A DNA stretch of 48,084 bases, from positions 1-48,084 of the forward strand of contig RXJO01000022.1 of assembly GCA_003987795.1 (NCBI GenBank). Reading direction: 5' to 3'. Numbering within the stretch: position 1 is the stretch's first letter; the number at the start of each line of letters is the position of its first letter. A model generated the notes under the pieces. That model did not search any database and was not told the DNA's origin. It was given only the letters and a program-made list of their open reading frames with translations. Position numbers and translations under genes: made by a program. Positions 1-8,392 of the stretch are shown here, one piece after another. This stretch comes from Curvibacter sp. Its GTDB lineage: Bacteria; Pseudomonadota; Gammaproteobacteria; Burkholderiales; Burkholderiaceae_C.

Positions 1-76
1 TGCCAAGCACCAAGGGCCGCGCAGCAGGTAAGGCCTTGTCGCGTCTAGAAAAAATGGCTGCTGATACGGCGAAGTC

Positions 77-970
77 GTGTCGGGGCGATTGATCCAGTAC
101 CGCGCTCGCTACTACGATCCGGTCACTGGTCGCTTCATCTCGGAAGATCCCAAGAAGTTCTCTGCGGGCATCAATTTCTACAGCTATGTAGGCAACGATC
201 CTATAGATGCCAATGATCCCAGCGGTCAGACTCCACAAGTAATTGGTGGAGCTATTGTTGGCGCGGTTGGTGGATTGGCTTTTCAGGGAGGCCTTGATCT
301 AGTCCATGGCCGCTTAAGTTCTTTCGCAGATTATGCTGGAGCTTTTACTGGCGGCGCAGCGGGAGGTGCAGCAGCCGTGACATGTGGTCCTACGTGCGCA
401 GGCGCTACGGCCGCTGCTGTTTCAAATGCTACGACACAGGCAGTAAATTGGGTAAATGGTCAGGCCGTTAGTGCTTGGAATTTTGTGGCTGATACCGCTT
501 TAGGTGCGGTTGGGGGTAAGGTGGCAAATACGGTTGTGCCATATTTGTTTAAAACAACTTTGCCGAGCTTGGTTGGTCAGTACACTGCCAATCAAATTAA
601 AGGTGATATTGGTGAGGCGATGACTTGGCTTGATCTGGTAGGATCAGGTAGAGGGATTCCGCAATCACAAGTCAGCAATGGTGTGGGTAAGTCCACGTTT
701 GATTTTGGATATCGCGATGCAGGAACATTTATCGAATCGAAATTCGGGACTAGTGGACTCAGTTCTGCGCAGCGTACTGCCGCAGCCAATCTTGGCGATT
801 CCTTTGAGCTGCAAAGCTGGACTTACCCGATCGTGTCAGGAATAGCAGCTAGTAGCTTTGCTGCAGGTTCGGCTGGGAATGACTATAGTGGTGCGGCAGC
901 GGCAGGGGGATTCTTACTTTATCCAAACAAGCCTAACAACAATCAGATTCAGTCGGTCTACTCCAAGTAG
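77..970 (+). CDS. RHS C-terminal tip with nuclease-like toxin domain (orphan cassette)
   Basis: The first ~50 residues are the conserved end of the RHS core (YRARYYDPVTGRFISEDP, then a YSYVGNDP-type motif), where RHS proteins switch to a variable polymorphic-toxin domain. A glycine/alanine-rich, possibly membrane-active stretch follows (about residues 55-165). The last ~130 residues hold GDIGEA, FDFGY and FIESKFG, an E...D...ExK order that suggests a PD-(D/E)XK-type nuclease toxin (inference). The reading frame is closed upstream by stops at 29-31 and 62-64, so only the tip remains and the start is taken as GTG at 77 without a clear ribosome binding site. Either it is a displaced tip left by RHS recombination or the main rhs gene is broken. 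The next gene is a probable immunity gene. The base composition is AT-richer than later genes, which is usual for RHS tips. Confidence 0.8.
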   Translation: MSGRLIQYRARYYDPVTGRFISEDPKKFSAGINFYSYVGNDPIDANDPSGQTPQVIGGAIVGAVGGLAFQGGLDLVHGRLSSFADYAGAFTGGAAGGAAAVTCGPTCAGATAAAVSNATTQAVNWVNGQAVSAWNFVADTALGAVGGKVANTVVPYLFKTTLPSLVGQYTANQIKGDIGEAMTWLDLVGSGRGIPQSQVSNGVGKSTFDFGYRDAGTFIESKFGTSGLSSAQRTAAANLGDSFELQSWTYPIVSGIAASSFAAGSAGNDYSGAAAAGGFLLYPNKPNNNQIQSVYSK

Positions 971-971
971 A

Positions 972-1637
972 ATGCCTCATATGAGCCACAAAAGGCGCTT
1001 TACGGGTTGGCGCAAGCGCATGCCTCAAAAGACTCAGTACCTTGTTGACCAGGTGCTGGGACGGCTCGTACCCGAGTTCGAGCGGCACGGATTTGTATGG
1101 TACCCAGATTTTGCGGGGAATGACCCGCAGGAGATCGGCGCAAACGAGATCCCGCTTCAACGCCGCTCAGGAGAGGAGTGGCCAACAGTTCAGATTTGCT
1201 TTCTAAAGGGTGGGTGGGGGCCACGATTTAGAATCACATTCTCTTCTCTTCCTGAAATATGCAAGACTGTCTCAAAAGGGGAGGTGTCGCGTGAAATGGC
1301 GATTGCTGTTTATGGACCTGCATATTTTCATTTGCAACGTGGCATATGGAAGGACCGTGACTCATCGGAGTTCGGCTTCAACTGGATGCCGTTGCTCCTG
1401 CCGACTCCTGGCAAGTTCTTTCGCTTAATTCGTTACCTCATTAACTGGCGCCGGTATTTGGACTCCGAGGTCGATGCGGCTCTGGCTCTGCTGCCCGTGC
1501 TGTTCGACATCTTCGACCAGGGCATCCCTCAGGAATGGATAGAACACGGCTTTGGTAGCATTACGTCGCACGTTATGCTGATTCACTCGTGGAAGCTTTG
1601 GGAATTGCGACGGCAACGAATTCGCCAGGTGGATTGA
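972..1637 (+). CDS. Probable immunity protein of the RHS tip (DUF4304-like)
   Basis: This soluble protein of about 221 residues has no signal peptide or membrane segment. Its N-terminal part (LVPEFERHGFVW, then VQICFLKGGWGPRFRITFSS) has the layout of DUF4304-like proteins, which are often found as immunity proteins beside polymorphic toxins. That family match is tentative. It starts 1 nt after the toxin stop, the usual tight toxin-immunity arrangement. ATG 972 is chosen for proximity, but ATG 981 and ATG 1020 are also possible and none has a strong ribosome binding site. At the 3' end another frame stays open to 1755 and reads like protein (GNEFARWIENIDDV). The true C-terminus may therefore have been shifted by an indel near 1600. 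Confidence 0.55.
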   Translation: MPHMSHKRRFTGWRKRMPQKTQYLVDQVLGRLVPEFERHGFVWYPDFAGNDPQEIGANEIPLQRRSGEEWPTVQICFLKGGWGPRFRITFSSLPEICKTVSKGEVSREMAIAVYGPAYFHLQRGIWKDRDSSEFGFNWMPLLLPTPGKFFRLIRYLINWRRYLDSEVDAALALLPVLFDIFDQGIPQEWIEHGFGSITSHVMLIHSWKLWELRRQRIRQVD

Positions 1638-1866
1638 AAATATTGACGACGTGCAACCGCGTCATGCTGACTACGACATCAAATTGTCCCCCCTTGATGT
1701 CGATGATCAAAACGGACTATATCCCGAAGGAGGCCATTGCTCGCGCTGTGGTTGAGCTCGGTGGGGGTGCCTTGGCAGTGCGGAAACTCGCCAGGCAGTT
1801 GCATGTCTACTGCGGGCAGTTGGACTGCATATCGATGTCGGTGTTGTCGAGTCAAGGAGAACTTCC

Positions 1867-2571
1867 GTGAGCATGCGCTGGGTATATGCCATAGCCCTCT
1901 TGCTTTCGAGTGCATGTCAGGCTCAACGGCTGGCTGCGGATACTCCGTATATCAATGCCGCGACTGAACTCAGGTTTCCTGCTGCTGTTCAGCAGTTGCA
2001 TCGCATCGGGGTACAGCAGTACCCTGATCCCCGATTAGGCGTGGCAATCAGCTACCGCAGCGGTCAGGAGCATGCCGATATCTTTGTGTACGACAAAGGG
2101 CTTTCGTTGATTCCCAATGGCGCGCGATCGCCTGAAGTCTGGAGCGAATTCATACAGTCCAGAAGCAATCTGGTTCGTATGTACAACCAGAAGCCATACA
2201 CGAACGGGCGGGAAATCATGTACACAGCGCCCGCTGAAGATACTGCTCAATTGTCTGTCCTGCCAAAGGCTTCAGACTCAGCCAGCAGCACCTCGTCGAT
2301 CGGCAGAAGCGAAGGAAAGGTTGCCACTTTCCACGTGGCAATGATCACCGCGACCAAGGCGTTGTCAACGGGCCAGGAGGAAGCGCTCTCGACATGGGTA
2401 CTGATCACCGGATTTCGCCACCAGTTTGCCAAGCTGATCTACACGTATGAAGGAGTTGATAACGAACAGCACGAAGTTGCGCAGGTCCACCTGCGAGATT
2501 TCGTGCTTAGCTTGATTGCGGCCAATGAAGGGGTTGGGAATTCCTTCTTGGAGGAAGTAAATACACCCTGA
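1867..2571 (+). CDS. Secreted protein of unknown function
   Basis: I do not recognise the family. The 234-residue protein starts with a signal peptide (RWVYAIALLLSSACQAQRLAA). The cysteine after SSA might be a lipobox, but cleavage after the AQRLAA region is equally possible. The rest is a globular mixed alpha/beta protein with no obvious catalytic motif. The start is GTG 1867 because AAGGAGA (1854-1860) lies 6 nt upstream; ATG 1873 is the alternative. It precedes epsD by 64 nt in the same direction. It may be co-transcribed, but nothing in the sequence ties it to exopolysaccharide export. Confidence 0.7.
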   Translation: MSMRWVYAIALLLSSACQAQRLAADTPYINAATELRFPAAVQQLHRIGVQQYPDPRLGVAISYRSGQEHADIFVYDKGLSLIPNGARSPEVWSEFIQSRSNLVRMYNQKPYTNGREIMYTAPAEDTAQLSVLPKASDSASSTSSIGRSEGKVATFHVAMITATKALSTGQEEALSTWVLITGFRHQFAKLIYTYEGVDNEQHEVAQVHLRDFVLSLIAANEGVGNSFLEEVNTP

Positions 2572-2635
2572 TGACGGTTTGGTTGTAGCGCCTTTGGTGT
2601 CTACTGAATCAGGATAAATTGTTGAGGTACTGGAG

Positions 2636-3553
2636 ATGATGCGAAGTACGGGATTCGTTGTGAGTGTGTTCGCCGCGTTCACGCTGGGTGGTATCGCAGC
2701 GTGCGCCTCGGCGCAAACGGAACAACCGGCAAGCCGCATTGAGCAGATTGCCGTGCGAGTCAACAAGGAAGCGATTTCTGCGTTCCAAGTCGACTTGACC
2801 ATGGCACAAACGCCCGAGATCAAGCCTGAGCAACGTGATGCGGTCGGTAAAGCAACGCTTGAGCGCTTGATTGACCTATCTCTCGCCAGTCAAAAGGCTC
2901 GGGAAGTCAAACTGGATCAGAACCCTGTTATGGTTCAAGCGCTTGAACTGGCCCGCAATCAAATCTTGGCCCAGGCTTATTTGACCCAAGCCGGCAAGGT
3001 CGCCGGCCAACCTGCGGAAGCGGACGCAAAGCGCTATTTCGATGCAAACCCCGCGCTGTTTGCCGAGCGTCGCGTCTACCAGTTGCAAGAGTTGACAATT
3101 GCAGTCCAACCGGCTCATGTGGGGGAGGTCAAGGGCAAGTTGATGGCGGCGAAGACAATCAAAGAAGTCCTGTCTTTGCTTGACGCCGCGCAGGTCAAAT
3201 ACAACTCAACTTGGGCGGTCCGTGCAGCCGAGCAAATTGCCCTCAATAGATTGCCCACTCTCCATCGAATGAAAGATGGGCAAATCGATGTGACAGAAAC
3301 CCAGGATGGCTTACAAGTCATTCACTTGGCCGTGTCCGAGACAAGGCCTGTCTCATTTGAGCAGGCCAGACCCGCCATCGAAAAGTTTCTGGTGAACGAA
3401 ATGGGGCGGCAACTTGTCGAAGCCGAACGACTGGCGCTGCGCAAGGGAGCGAAGCTGGAATATGGTGCGCCGCTTTTTGCTCCAGTGCCGACGCTGCCTG
3501 AGCACGCGGTCGTGTTTTTGGATCCAGCATTGATGGGGCAGCTGCATTACTGA
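2636..3553 (+). CDS. epsD: EpsD-family peptidyl-prolyl cis-trans isomerase
   Basis: This 305-residue exported protein has an N-terminal signal peptide that may be lipoprotein-type (GGIAACASAQ). It then shows the SurA/EpsD-like order: a VAVRVNKEAISAFQVD strand, a helical region (LERLIDLSLASQKAREVKLDQNP, given here as a motif span near residues 75-100), and a C-terminal TQDGLQVIHL segment. EpsD proteins are parvulin-type PPIases encoded in exopolysaccharide/exosortase loci and are thought to act in the periplasm or at the outer membrane on export components. No other eps or glycosyltransferase gene is in the window, so here it is an orphan. ATG 2636 is followed at once by another ATG; a GGAG lies just upstream. 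Confidence 0.75.
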   Translation: MMRSTGFVVSVFAAFTLGGIAACASAQTEQPASRIEQIAVRVNKEAISAFQVDLTMAQTPEIKPEQRDAVGKATLERLIDLSLASQKAREVKLDQNPVMVQALELARNQILAQAYLTQAGKVAGQPAEADAKRYFDANPALFAERRVYQLQELTIAVQPAHVGEVKGKLMAAKTIKEVLSLLDAAQVKYNSTWAVRAAEQIALNRLPTLHRMKDGQIDVTETQDGLQVIHLAVSETRPVSFEQARPAIEKFLVNEMGRQLVEAERLALRKGAKLEYGAPLFAPVPTLPEHAVVFLDPALMGQLHY

Positions 3554-3592
3554 ATCAAACGCAAGCCGATATGCTCGACCCTAGTTTGAGCT

Positions 3593-3973
3593 TCAATCGA
3601 TCGAAAGGATGCGACGCCGGGGTTTCACGACGACGACGACCGGCTGACTGGGCAAGGTCGCTCGTGACGTGGACGAGCGAGATGTCGCTGCCTTGCTCGC
3701 TGATCGCAGGGCAGATTCGACTTTGCTGGTGTTCAAGGCTTGGCGCAGATCACCATTGACCAATACATACATTCCACTGACGACGTCACGGGCCAGGGCA
3801 CCAATCTCCATTCCGCGTTGTGCAACACCCATGAATTCGACGTCATGTTGCGGCATCGCAAAACGCCGCCAGCCATCTCCTAGCGTAACTCGCAAGCTCT
3901 TACGGCCGGAGTTTGTGGGTGCGAACTTCATGATGTCGATTTTGCCGTTGAATCGATGGCTTCCACGGGTCAA
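3593..3973 (-). CDS. Small basic hypothetical protein downstream of the S53 peptidase
   Basis: No family is recognised. The frame encodes up to 126 residues with a compact N-terminal half (GWRRFAMPQHDVEFMGVAQRG, near residues 34-54) and a low-complexity basic C-terminus with a run of valines (VVVVVKPRRR). A TTG start at 3973 overlaps the peptidase stop codon (TTGA), which suggests translational coupling. The alternative start is ATG 3931 (MKFAPTNSG), giving 112 residues; neither has a strong ribosome binding site. The order suggests one transcript with the peptidase, but a role with it is only inferred. Confidence 0.5.
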   Translation of the reverse strand: MTRGSHRFNGKIDIMKFAPTNSGRKSLRVTLGDGWRRFAMPQHDVEFMGVAQRGMEIGALARDVVSGMYVLVNGDLRQALNTSKVESALRSASKAATSRSSTSRATLPSQPVVVVVKPRRRILSID

Positions 3974-6822
3974 ATGGCCAACCTTGGCCCTGAGTCTTCC
4001 CGACCCTGTGGCAAATCAACTCGACCTTGTTGTTTCCAGACGGTCAGCAACCAGAGCAAGACGCCCATCATGATCGCTGCCCATTGAGGCATAGTAGGGG
4101 CATCGGCATCGCCACCTACCGCACCCACGCTGGCCACGACCGTTTGGGAATTGCTGCCTTGGTTGTTGGCATCACCGACGTATGCGGCGGCGAGGTTATG
4201 TGTTCCGTTGACGAGCGATGGGGTCGTCAACGTGGCCACGCCGTTGACCAAGGGCTTGGTGCCTAAATTGGCGCCGTTGTCGGTGAAGTTGACGTTGCCT
4301 GTCGGCGATACGCCGCTCACGTTGGCGGTCAATGTCACAGCTTGATTGGGTGCAGGTGAGCTAGGCGACACGGACAAGCTTGTGCTGGTGCCTGCTGGCG
4401 TCACCGTGATCGTCGCGGCCGATGCCGAGGTTCCGGCCGTGTTGATGCTGTCGCCAGAATAAGTTGCGGTGACGGAATGCTGTCCAGCGGTTCGCAGCCC
4501 ATTGGTGCTGAGGGTGGCTGTTGCCCCGTTCAGCGTAACGGGCACGCCAAGGTTGTTCGTGCCGTCCTTGAATTGCACGGTTCCCGTTGGCGAACTGCCG
4601 CTGACCGTTGCAGTGAGTGTGAGGCTTTGTCCGGCCTGGAGCGACGTCGTTGACGATGAGATCGTGGTCGAGCTCACAGCCTGGACGATTTCGGCGACGG
4701 CTGCCGATGTACTGGCTTGATGAGCAGGGTCGCCGGAGTAAATCGCCGTGATGTTGTGATTGCCTGCGGGTAAGGTCGTCGAAGTGTAGGCAGCACTGCC
4801 ATTGTTCAAGGTCATGGGCGAACCCAGATTGGCCCCGTTATCGGTAAATTGAACCGTGCCGGTCAAGGAACTGCCGCTGACTGTCGCTGTGAAAGTCAGG
4901 CTCTGTCCTGCCGTCACGCTCCCAGCCGAGGTGGTCAGCGTCGTTGCGGTTGTGGGCAAAAGATCGGTCCAGTGGGTCACCAGCACGCCCCCATCGATCG
5001 AACCCAGGCCGGTGGCTTGGTTGTAGCTGGGCGTTGCCGTGCTTGCCGAGAAGCCCGTTTGTCCTGGAACCGAGTTGTTGCCGCTCGTGATCAGGTGAAA
5101 GTATGCGTTGCCGCCTGCGGCTTGCCGAGCAGCCAGTCCGTACAAGGTCGGGTTGACGTTGCCTAGCCTGTACCCTGCCTTCTGGCTCGCGAGTGCCAGG
5201 ATGCCAGCCATTGCTGGCGTGGCGGCCGAGGTTCCGCCCACCGCGTAGGTGCTTTGCGTACGGGTCGAGTTGTCGCTGGAGTAGACCAAATAGCCATCGT
5301 GGGTGGCGGCAGCCATGGAGACATCGGGCACGTCACGGTGCCCGTCTGGCGGTACACCGGCCACGTTCTGCCAACTGGGTTTGCTCCAGAAAGTGCTCGC
5401 ACCACCGCCGGTAGACGACAAATGCGTGCCGCCATTGAGGCCGCTTTCGTTCCAGACCACCTCGGGAATGTAGGAGAGCGCCGAGCCGTAGGTCGTGTCG
5501 TTGCCCGCAGACCAATATGCCGAAGGGTTGGCCGTATCGGCGAATTGGGTACCGCCGACGCAGGTGCTGTAGGACGAAGAGCACCAGCCATTGACGGCTT
5601 GCCCCGAAGTCGCTGTATTGGCTGTCGGCTGATCACAGCCGGCGGCGCCAGCGTCGCCGGAGCCCACCACGACGCTGATACCTTGTGAGGCTGCTTGTTG
5701 CCACAGGCTATCGAAGAAATTCAGCCCGGCCGTGCCCATGGTGTTCTCGCACTGCGCGTAGCTGACACTGATGATGTCCGCCGTATTGTTATTGACGGCG
5801 TATTGGGCGGCGAGCACCACGCCATCGGTGGTACTTGTACTGGCCGACGTCACGAATTTGATCGTGACCCCCGTTGCTACGGCGGCAGCCCATTCAATGT
5901 CCAGATCGGACTCCATCTCATCGCCGCTAACATAGCCGGGAGATGGCCCAGCCGCGATTTGAGCGTAGGAAAAGCCTTTCAAGCCAAACGTATTGCGAAA
6001 GGTGGTGTAGTCAGACAGCGAGACATTCGAACGCCCCAGCACAGCAATAGACCGGCCGGCGCCGTTAATGGACTGGGTGTCGAGCGCCTTGAGGTTGTAA
6101 ATGGTGTGATAGTCCGCAGGCGCCATATAGTGGGCGCTGCCAGCGGTGTAGCTCGGTGTGATCGGGCTGTTCAAATGCAGGGGATGACTGTGGAAGTCAT
6201 GCAGCGACACCACCCCGCCGACCAAGCCAGAGAGAGCTTGGGGAATCTTGACCTCGCTGGCATTGGCGATGTGGTGCTCGCCCCGATGCAGGTAGTTGTG
6301 AATCTCGGTGCTGAATGCTTCGTGCACTTGCCCTGCGGTGCCGCTGAATACGATGGTGCGGGAGCCCATGGGCACTTCGTCAACAGTGAAGCCATGTCGC
6401 TCAAGCCAATTCGTGACACTTCTGACGTCGGATGCTGATGCACCGAAATGCTGTGCGTATTCAGCAGGTGTCAGCCACTGGTGATGCGTAGGCGACGTCG
6501 GGTCATGTTGCGCCGAAATCAGGGCATCGAGAGCGGCACGTTGTTGGGCATCAGGCTGCAGCAGCAAGATCATGCGGTCCATGCGCAGCTTGCTGTCAAC
6601 CGCACCTTGATCATTTGAGGCAATTGCGTGTGGGTGACGGCTGCCGCTGATCGTGATCGTCTTGGAGTCGTCAACGGGGCCGGTGATGCGTGTCGTTGGT
6701 GCAGCGTCCAGCCAAGGTTTGTTGGCAGATGCAGCGTGAGCGATCGAGGTGATCGATATCAAAGTCAACAATGGAATCGCAAACGTCTGAATTCTCTTGT
6801 GCGGAAAACGGGTAAGCAACAC
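3970..6822 (-). CDS. Secreted S53 (sedolisin/kumamolisin-like) peptidase with Ig-like repeats and C-terminal sorting tail
   Basis: The 950-residue precursor has, in order: a signal peptide (to about residue 31, SIAHAASA); a pro-kumamolisin activation domain (about 80-205, with HHQWLTPAEYAQHFG); and a peptidase S53 domain (about 230-615). The catalytic set is visible: E304 and D308 in ESDLDIEW, the oxyanion Asp D390 in GSGDAG, and Ser532 in GGTSAATP. Three Ig-like (Big_3-type) repeats follow at about 627-712, 718-805 and 813-895, each with TGTVQF/TGNVNF and YSGD/YVGD. The tail PTMPQWAAIMMGVLLWLL plus a basic end looks like an IPTL-/PEP-CTERM sorting signal. GTG 6822 is chosen because GAGG lies 7 nt upstream and it opens directly into the signal peptide; further upstream the frame reads through AT-rich non-coding-like sequence. 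S53 enzymes are acid-active serine-carboxyl endopeptidases. Confidence 0.9.
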   Translation of the reverse strand: MLLTRFPHKRIQTFAIPLLTLISITSIAHAASANKPWLDAAPTTRITGPVDDSKTITISGSRHPHAIASNDQGAVDSKLRMDRMILLLQPDAQQRAALDALISAQHDPTSPTHHQWLTPAEYAQHFGASASDVRSVTNWLERHGFTVDEVPMGSRTIVFSGTAGQVHEAFSTEIHNYLHRGEHHIANASEVKIPQALSGLVGGVVSLHDFHSHPLHLNSPITPSYTAGSAHYMAPADYHTIYNLKALDTQSINGAGRSIAVLGRSNVSLSDYTTFRNTFGLKGFSYAQIAAGPSPGYVSGDEMESDLDIEWAAAVATGVTIKFVTSASTSTTDGVVLAAQYAVNNNTADIISVSYAQCENTMGTAGLNFFDSLWQQAASQGISVVVGSGDAGAAGCDQPTANTATSGQAVNGWCSSSYSTCVGGTQFADTANPSAYWSAGNDTTYGSALSYIPEVVWNESGLNGGTHLSSTGGGASTFWSKPSWQNVAGVPPDGHRDVPDVSMAAATHDGYLVYSSDNSTRTQSTYAVGGTSAATPAMAGILALASQKAGYRLGNVNPTLYGLAARQAAGGNAYFHLITSGNNSVPGQTGFSASTATPSYNQATGLGSIDGGVLVTHWTDLLPTTATTLTTSAGSVTAGQSLTFTATVSGSSLTGTVQFTDNGANLGSPMTLNNGSAAYTSTTLPAGNHNITAIYSGDPAHQASTSAAVAEIVQAVSSTTISSSTTSLQAGQSLTLTATVSGSSPTGTVQFKDGTNNLGVPVTLNGATATLSTNGLRTAGQHSVTATYSGDSINTAGTSASAATITVTPAGTSTSLSVSPSSPAPNQAVTLTANVSGVSPTGNVNFTDNGANLGTKPLVNGVATLTTPSLVNGTHNLAAAYVGDANNQGSNSQTVVASVGAVGGDADAPTMPQWAAIMMGVLLWLLTVWKQQGRVDLPQGREDSGPRLAI

Positions 6823-7060
6823 GGGAACGCCTCGCTGACAATTTTTATATAGAAGCGTTAGGTATACCGATGCCGCAAGACATTGTGATGACGCCCCACT
6901 GGTAAAGAGCGCACATCTCTGCTCAAACGGTTCACCATCGCGATCGATGAGCAAATCAAGCTTCTTCGATCGATTACAGACGTTTCTGGCTTTCGTTTTG
7001 ATGAATCGGTGGCTGGAGGGCCTACTGGTTGTGGTGCTAGGTATCGCGTTCTATGCGACG

Positions 7061-8059
7061 TCAGATCAGATCCATGGTCCACAGCCAGTTCATCAATTCG
7101 GAGAATCGAGCGTCATCCAGTCGAGTGTTGGAAATTGATTCCCGTATGGCCTTGACCAGATCGCGCTTGGTCGTGTCAATTGGGAATTCGAACGAGGTAT
7201 GTCGAGCAACCTCTGATGAAAACCTGTAGGAGGCCAGCATGTCTTTGATGACTTGGCGAAACATCTGACGAACCCGTTGTCGCTCTTGCCGAGGGGCGTC
7301 TGAGAAGTAGTCCTCGACCATGCGGCGGGAGAAGTCCAGATGACGAGCCTTGTCCACATGATGCAGATTGAAGACCTCTCGCGTAAGGGCGTCAATGGCG
7401 GCAGATTGTGTTGCAAACATGGCGCCAGCATGGATGATCCAGCCAGGGATCAACTGGCCCAGTATGCCAACGCAGGGGTGCATTTCGGGAAGCAGGGCTG
7501 CTATATGGCCAAACACTGGAAACTTCGTGAATGCAGGTAGTCCAGCCACGCTCATGAAGCGTTTGAACATCAGTGCATGCACGATCTCTTCTTTCGCGAC
7601 CACCAGAAGATAGTCTTGAACAACAGGGGGAAGGGAGCGCTTGTATTGATTGAGGTAGCCCATGTAAAGCGCTGAAGTGGACTCTTTGAGTTTGATAAGC
7701 CACGACACGTCGCGAGCAATTTCAAGCCAAGACAACTCGATACGCTGGCGCTCCGTCATGGAGTCACCGAACGGCGTGCCACACATCCATAGCTGCGACA
7801 ACACCTTGGCGGGGCGGTCACGATGAACTCCCAAGTCCCATGGAATGGTTGCACGCGCATCCAATGGTCGGTCATAGGACTTTCTTAGCAACGTATGCAC
7901 TTGCGACAGCGTGGGGTCGCTGATGGGGATGTGCGTCAATTCGCCATCACAGTCCTTTCTGATTCGAAACAGACGCCTCAGTCTTTTGAGAACCAATGGC
8001 AGTTCAAGATCGGAGTAGGCCTGCAAACGCTGGATGGTCGAAGGATAAGTGGCATTCAT
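7061..8059 (-). CDS. AurF-like diiron oxygenase
   Basis: The 332-residue all-helical protein matches the AurF/diiron oxygenase family, which uses a ferritin-like diiron centre to oxidise amino groups or other small metabolites. Candidate iron ligands are in the KEST helix, in KEEIVHALMF (ExxH) and in HHVDKARH (HxxDxxRH), the last with Asp where AurF has Glu. The C-terminal quarter (RQVIKDMLASYRF and beyond) is helical and without known motifs. ATG 8059 is used; a TTG at 8065 abuts the upstream stop. It is the last gene of a tight minus-strand trio, so its product probably acts with two unknown partners. The substrate cannot be predicted. Confidence 0.75.
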   Translation of the reverse strand: MNATYPSTIQRLQAYSDLELPLVLKRLRRLFRIRKDCDGELTHIPISDPTLSQVHTLLRKSYDRPLDARATIPWDLGVHRDRPAKVLSQLWMCGTPFGDSMTERQRIELSWLEIARDVSWLIKLKESTSALYMGYLNQYKRSLPPVVQDYLLVVAKEEIVHALMFKRFMSVAGLPAFTKFPVFGHIAALLPEMHPCVGILGQLIPGWIIHAGAMFATQSAAIDALTREVFNLHHVDKARHLDFSRRMVEDYFSDAPRQERQRVRQMFRQVIKDMLASYRFSSEVARHTSFEFPIDTTKRDLVKAIRESISNTRLDDARFSELMNWLWTMDLI

Positions 8060-8065
8060 AGGCAA

Positions 8066-8389
8066 TCAATGCAGATAAACGGGCTGGCCAGCAAGATGGA
8101 TTGGGCATCCATACTCGTGTGCTGAGCAGCGCGTTGCATGCATCCCATCAAGCTGAAAACGCGAAAGCGATGCGTAGTAGAGGTCAAGGATCGTGCTGGA
8201 TCTGGAGAGCGCATGCAGATCGACATCAAAGTGCAGACGTTTGAACAGCATGAAGGCAAAGTACTGCCAATCATTGGGACTCATGATCAGGTATGCCGTC
8301 AGCATGTACGGCCCGAGAGCCACTTCCACGTCCTTGATTTCCAGAAGGCACGCGCGCAAGGTTCCAAGAAATTGATCGAAGGTGACCAT
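8066..8389 (-). CDS. Hypothetical protein, middle gene of the AurF-like trio
   Basis: This 107-residue cytoplasmic protein is of unrecognised family. It begins with a helix-rich segment (VTFDQFLGTLRACLLEI) and contains several aromatic residues, but no catalytic pattern is visible. It lies 3 nt after the preceding gene's stop and 6 nt before the oxygenase ATG. Such tight packing favours one operon and possibly a subunit role. It could be a small partner or carrier-like protein, but no phosphopantetheine-type GxDS motif is seen. Confidence 0.6.
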   Translation of the reverse strand: MVTFDQFLGTLRACLLEIKDVEVALGPYMLTAYLIMSPNDWQYFAFMLFKRLHFDVDLHALSRSSTILDLYYASLSRFQLDGMHATRCSAHEYGCPIHLAGQPVYLH

Positions 8390-8392
8390 GGC

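Noticed and set aside
1589-1870. Short plus-strand open frame after the immunity gene
   Set aside because: It overlaps the next gene's start region and is in a different frame from the GNEFARWIEN segment; no family or start signal.
4250-4900. Tandem repeats as a CRISPR array
   Set aside because: The repeats are the coding units of the Ig-like domains, in frame and diverged, with no constant repeat-spacer pattern.
5695-6438. Long open frame on the plus strand opposite the S53 gene
   Set aside because: It lies wholly antisense to a strongly supported peptidase, has no ribosome binding site and reads as a composition-driven frame.
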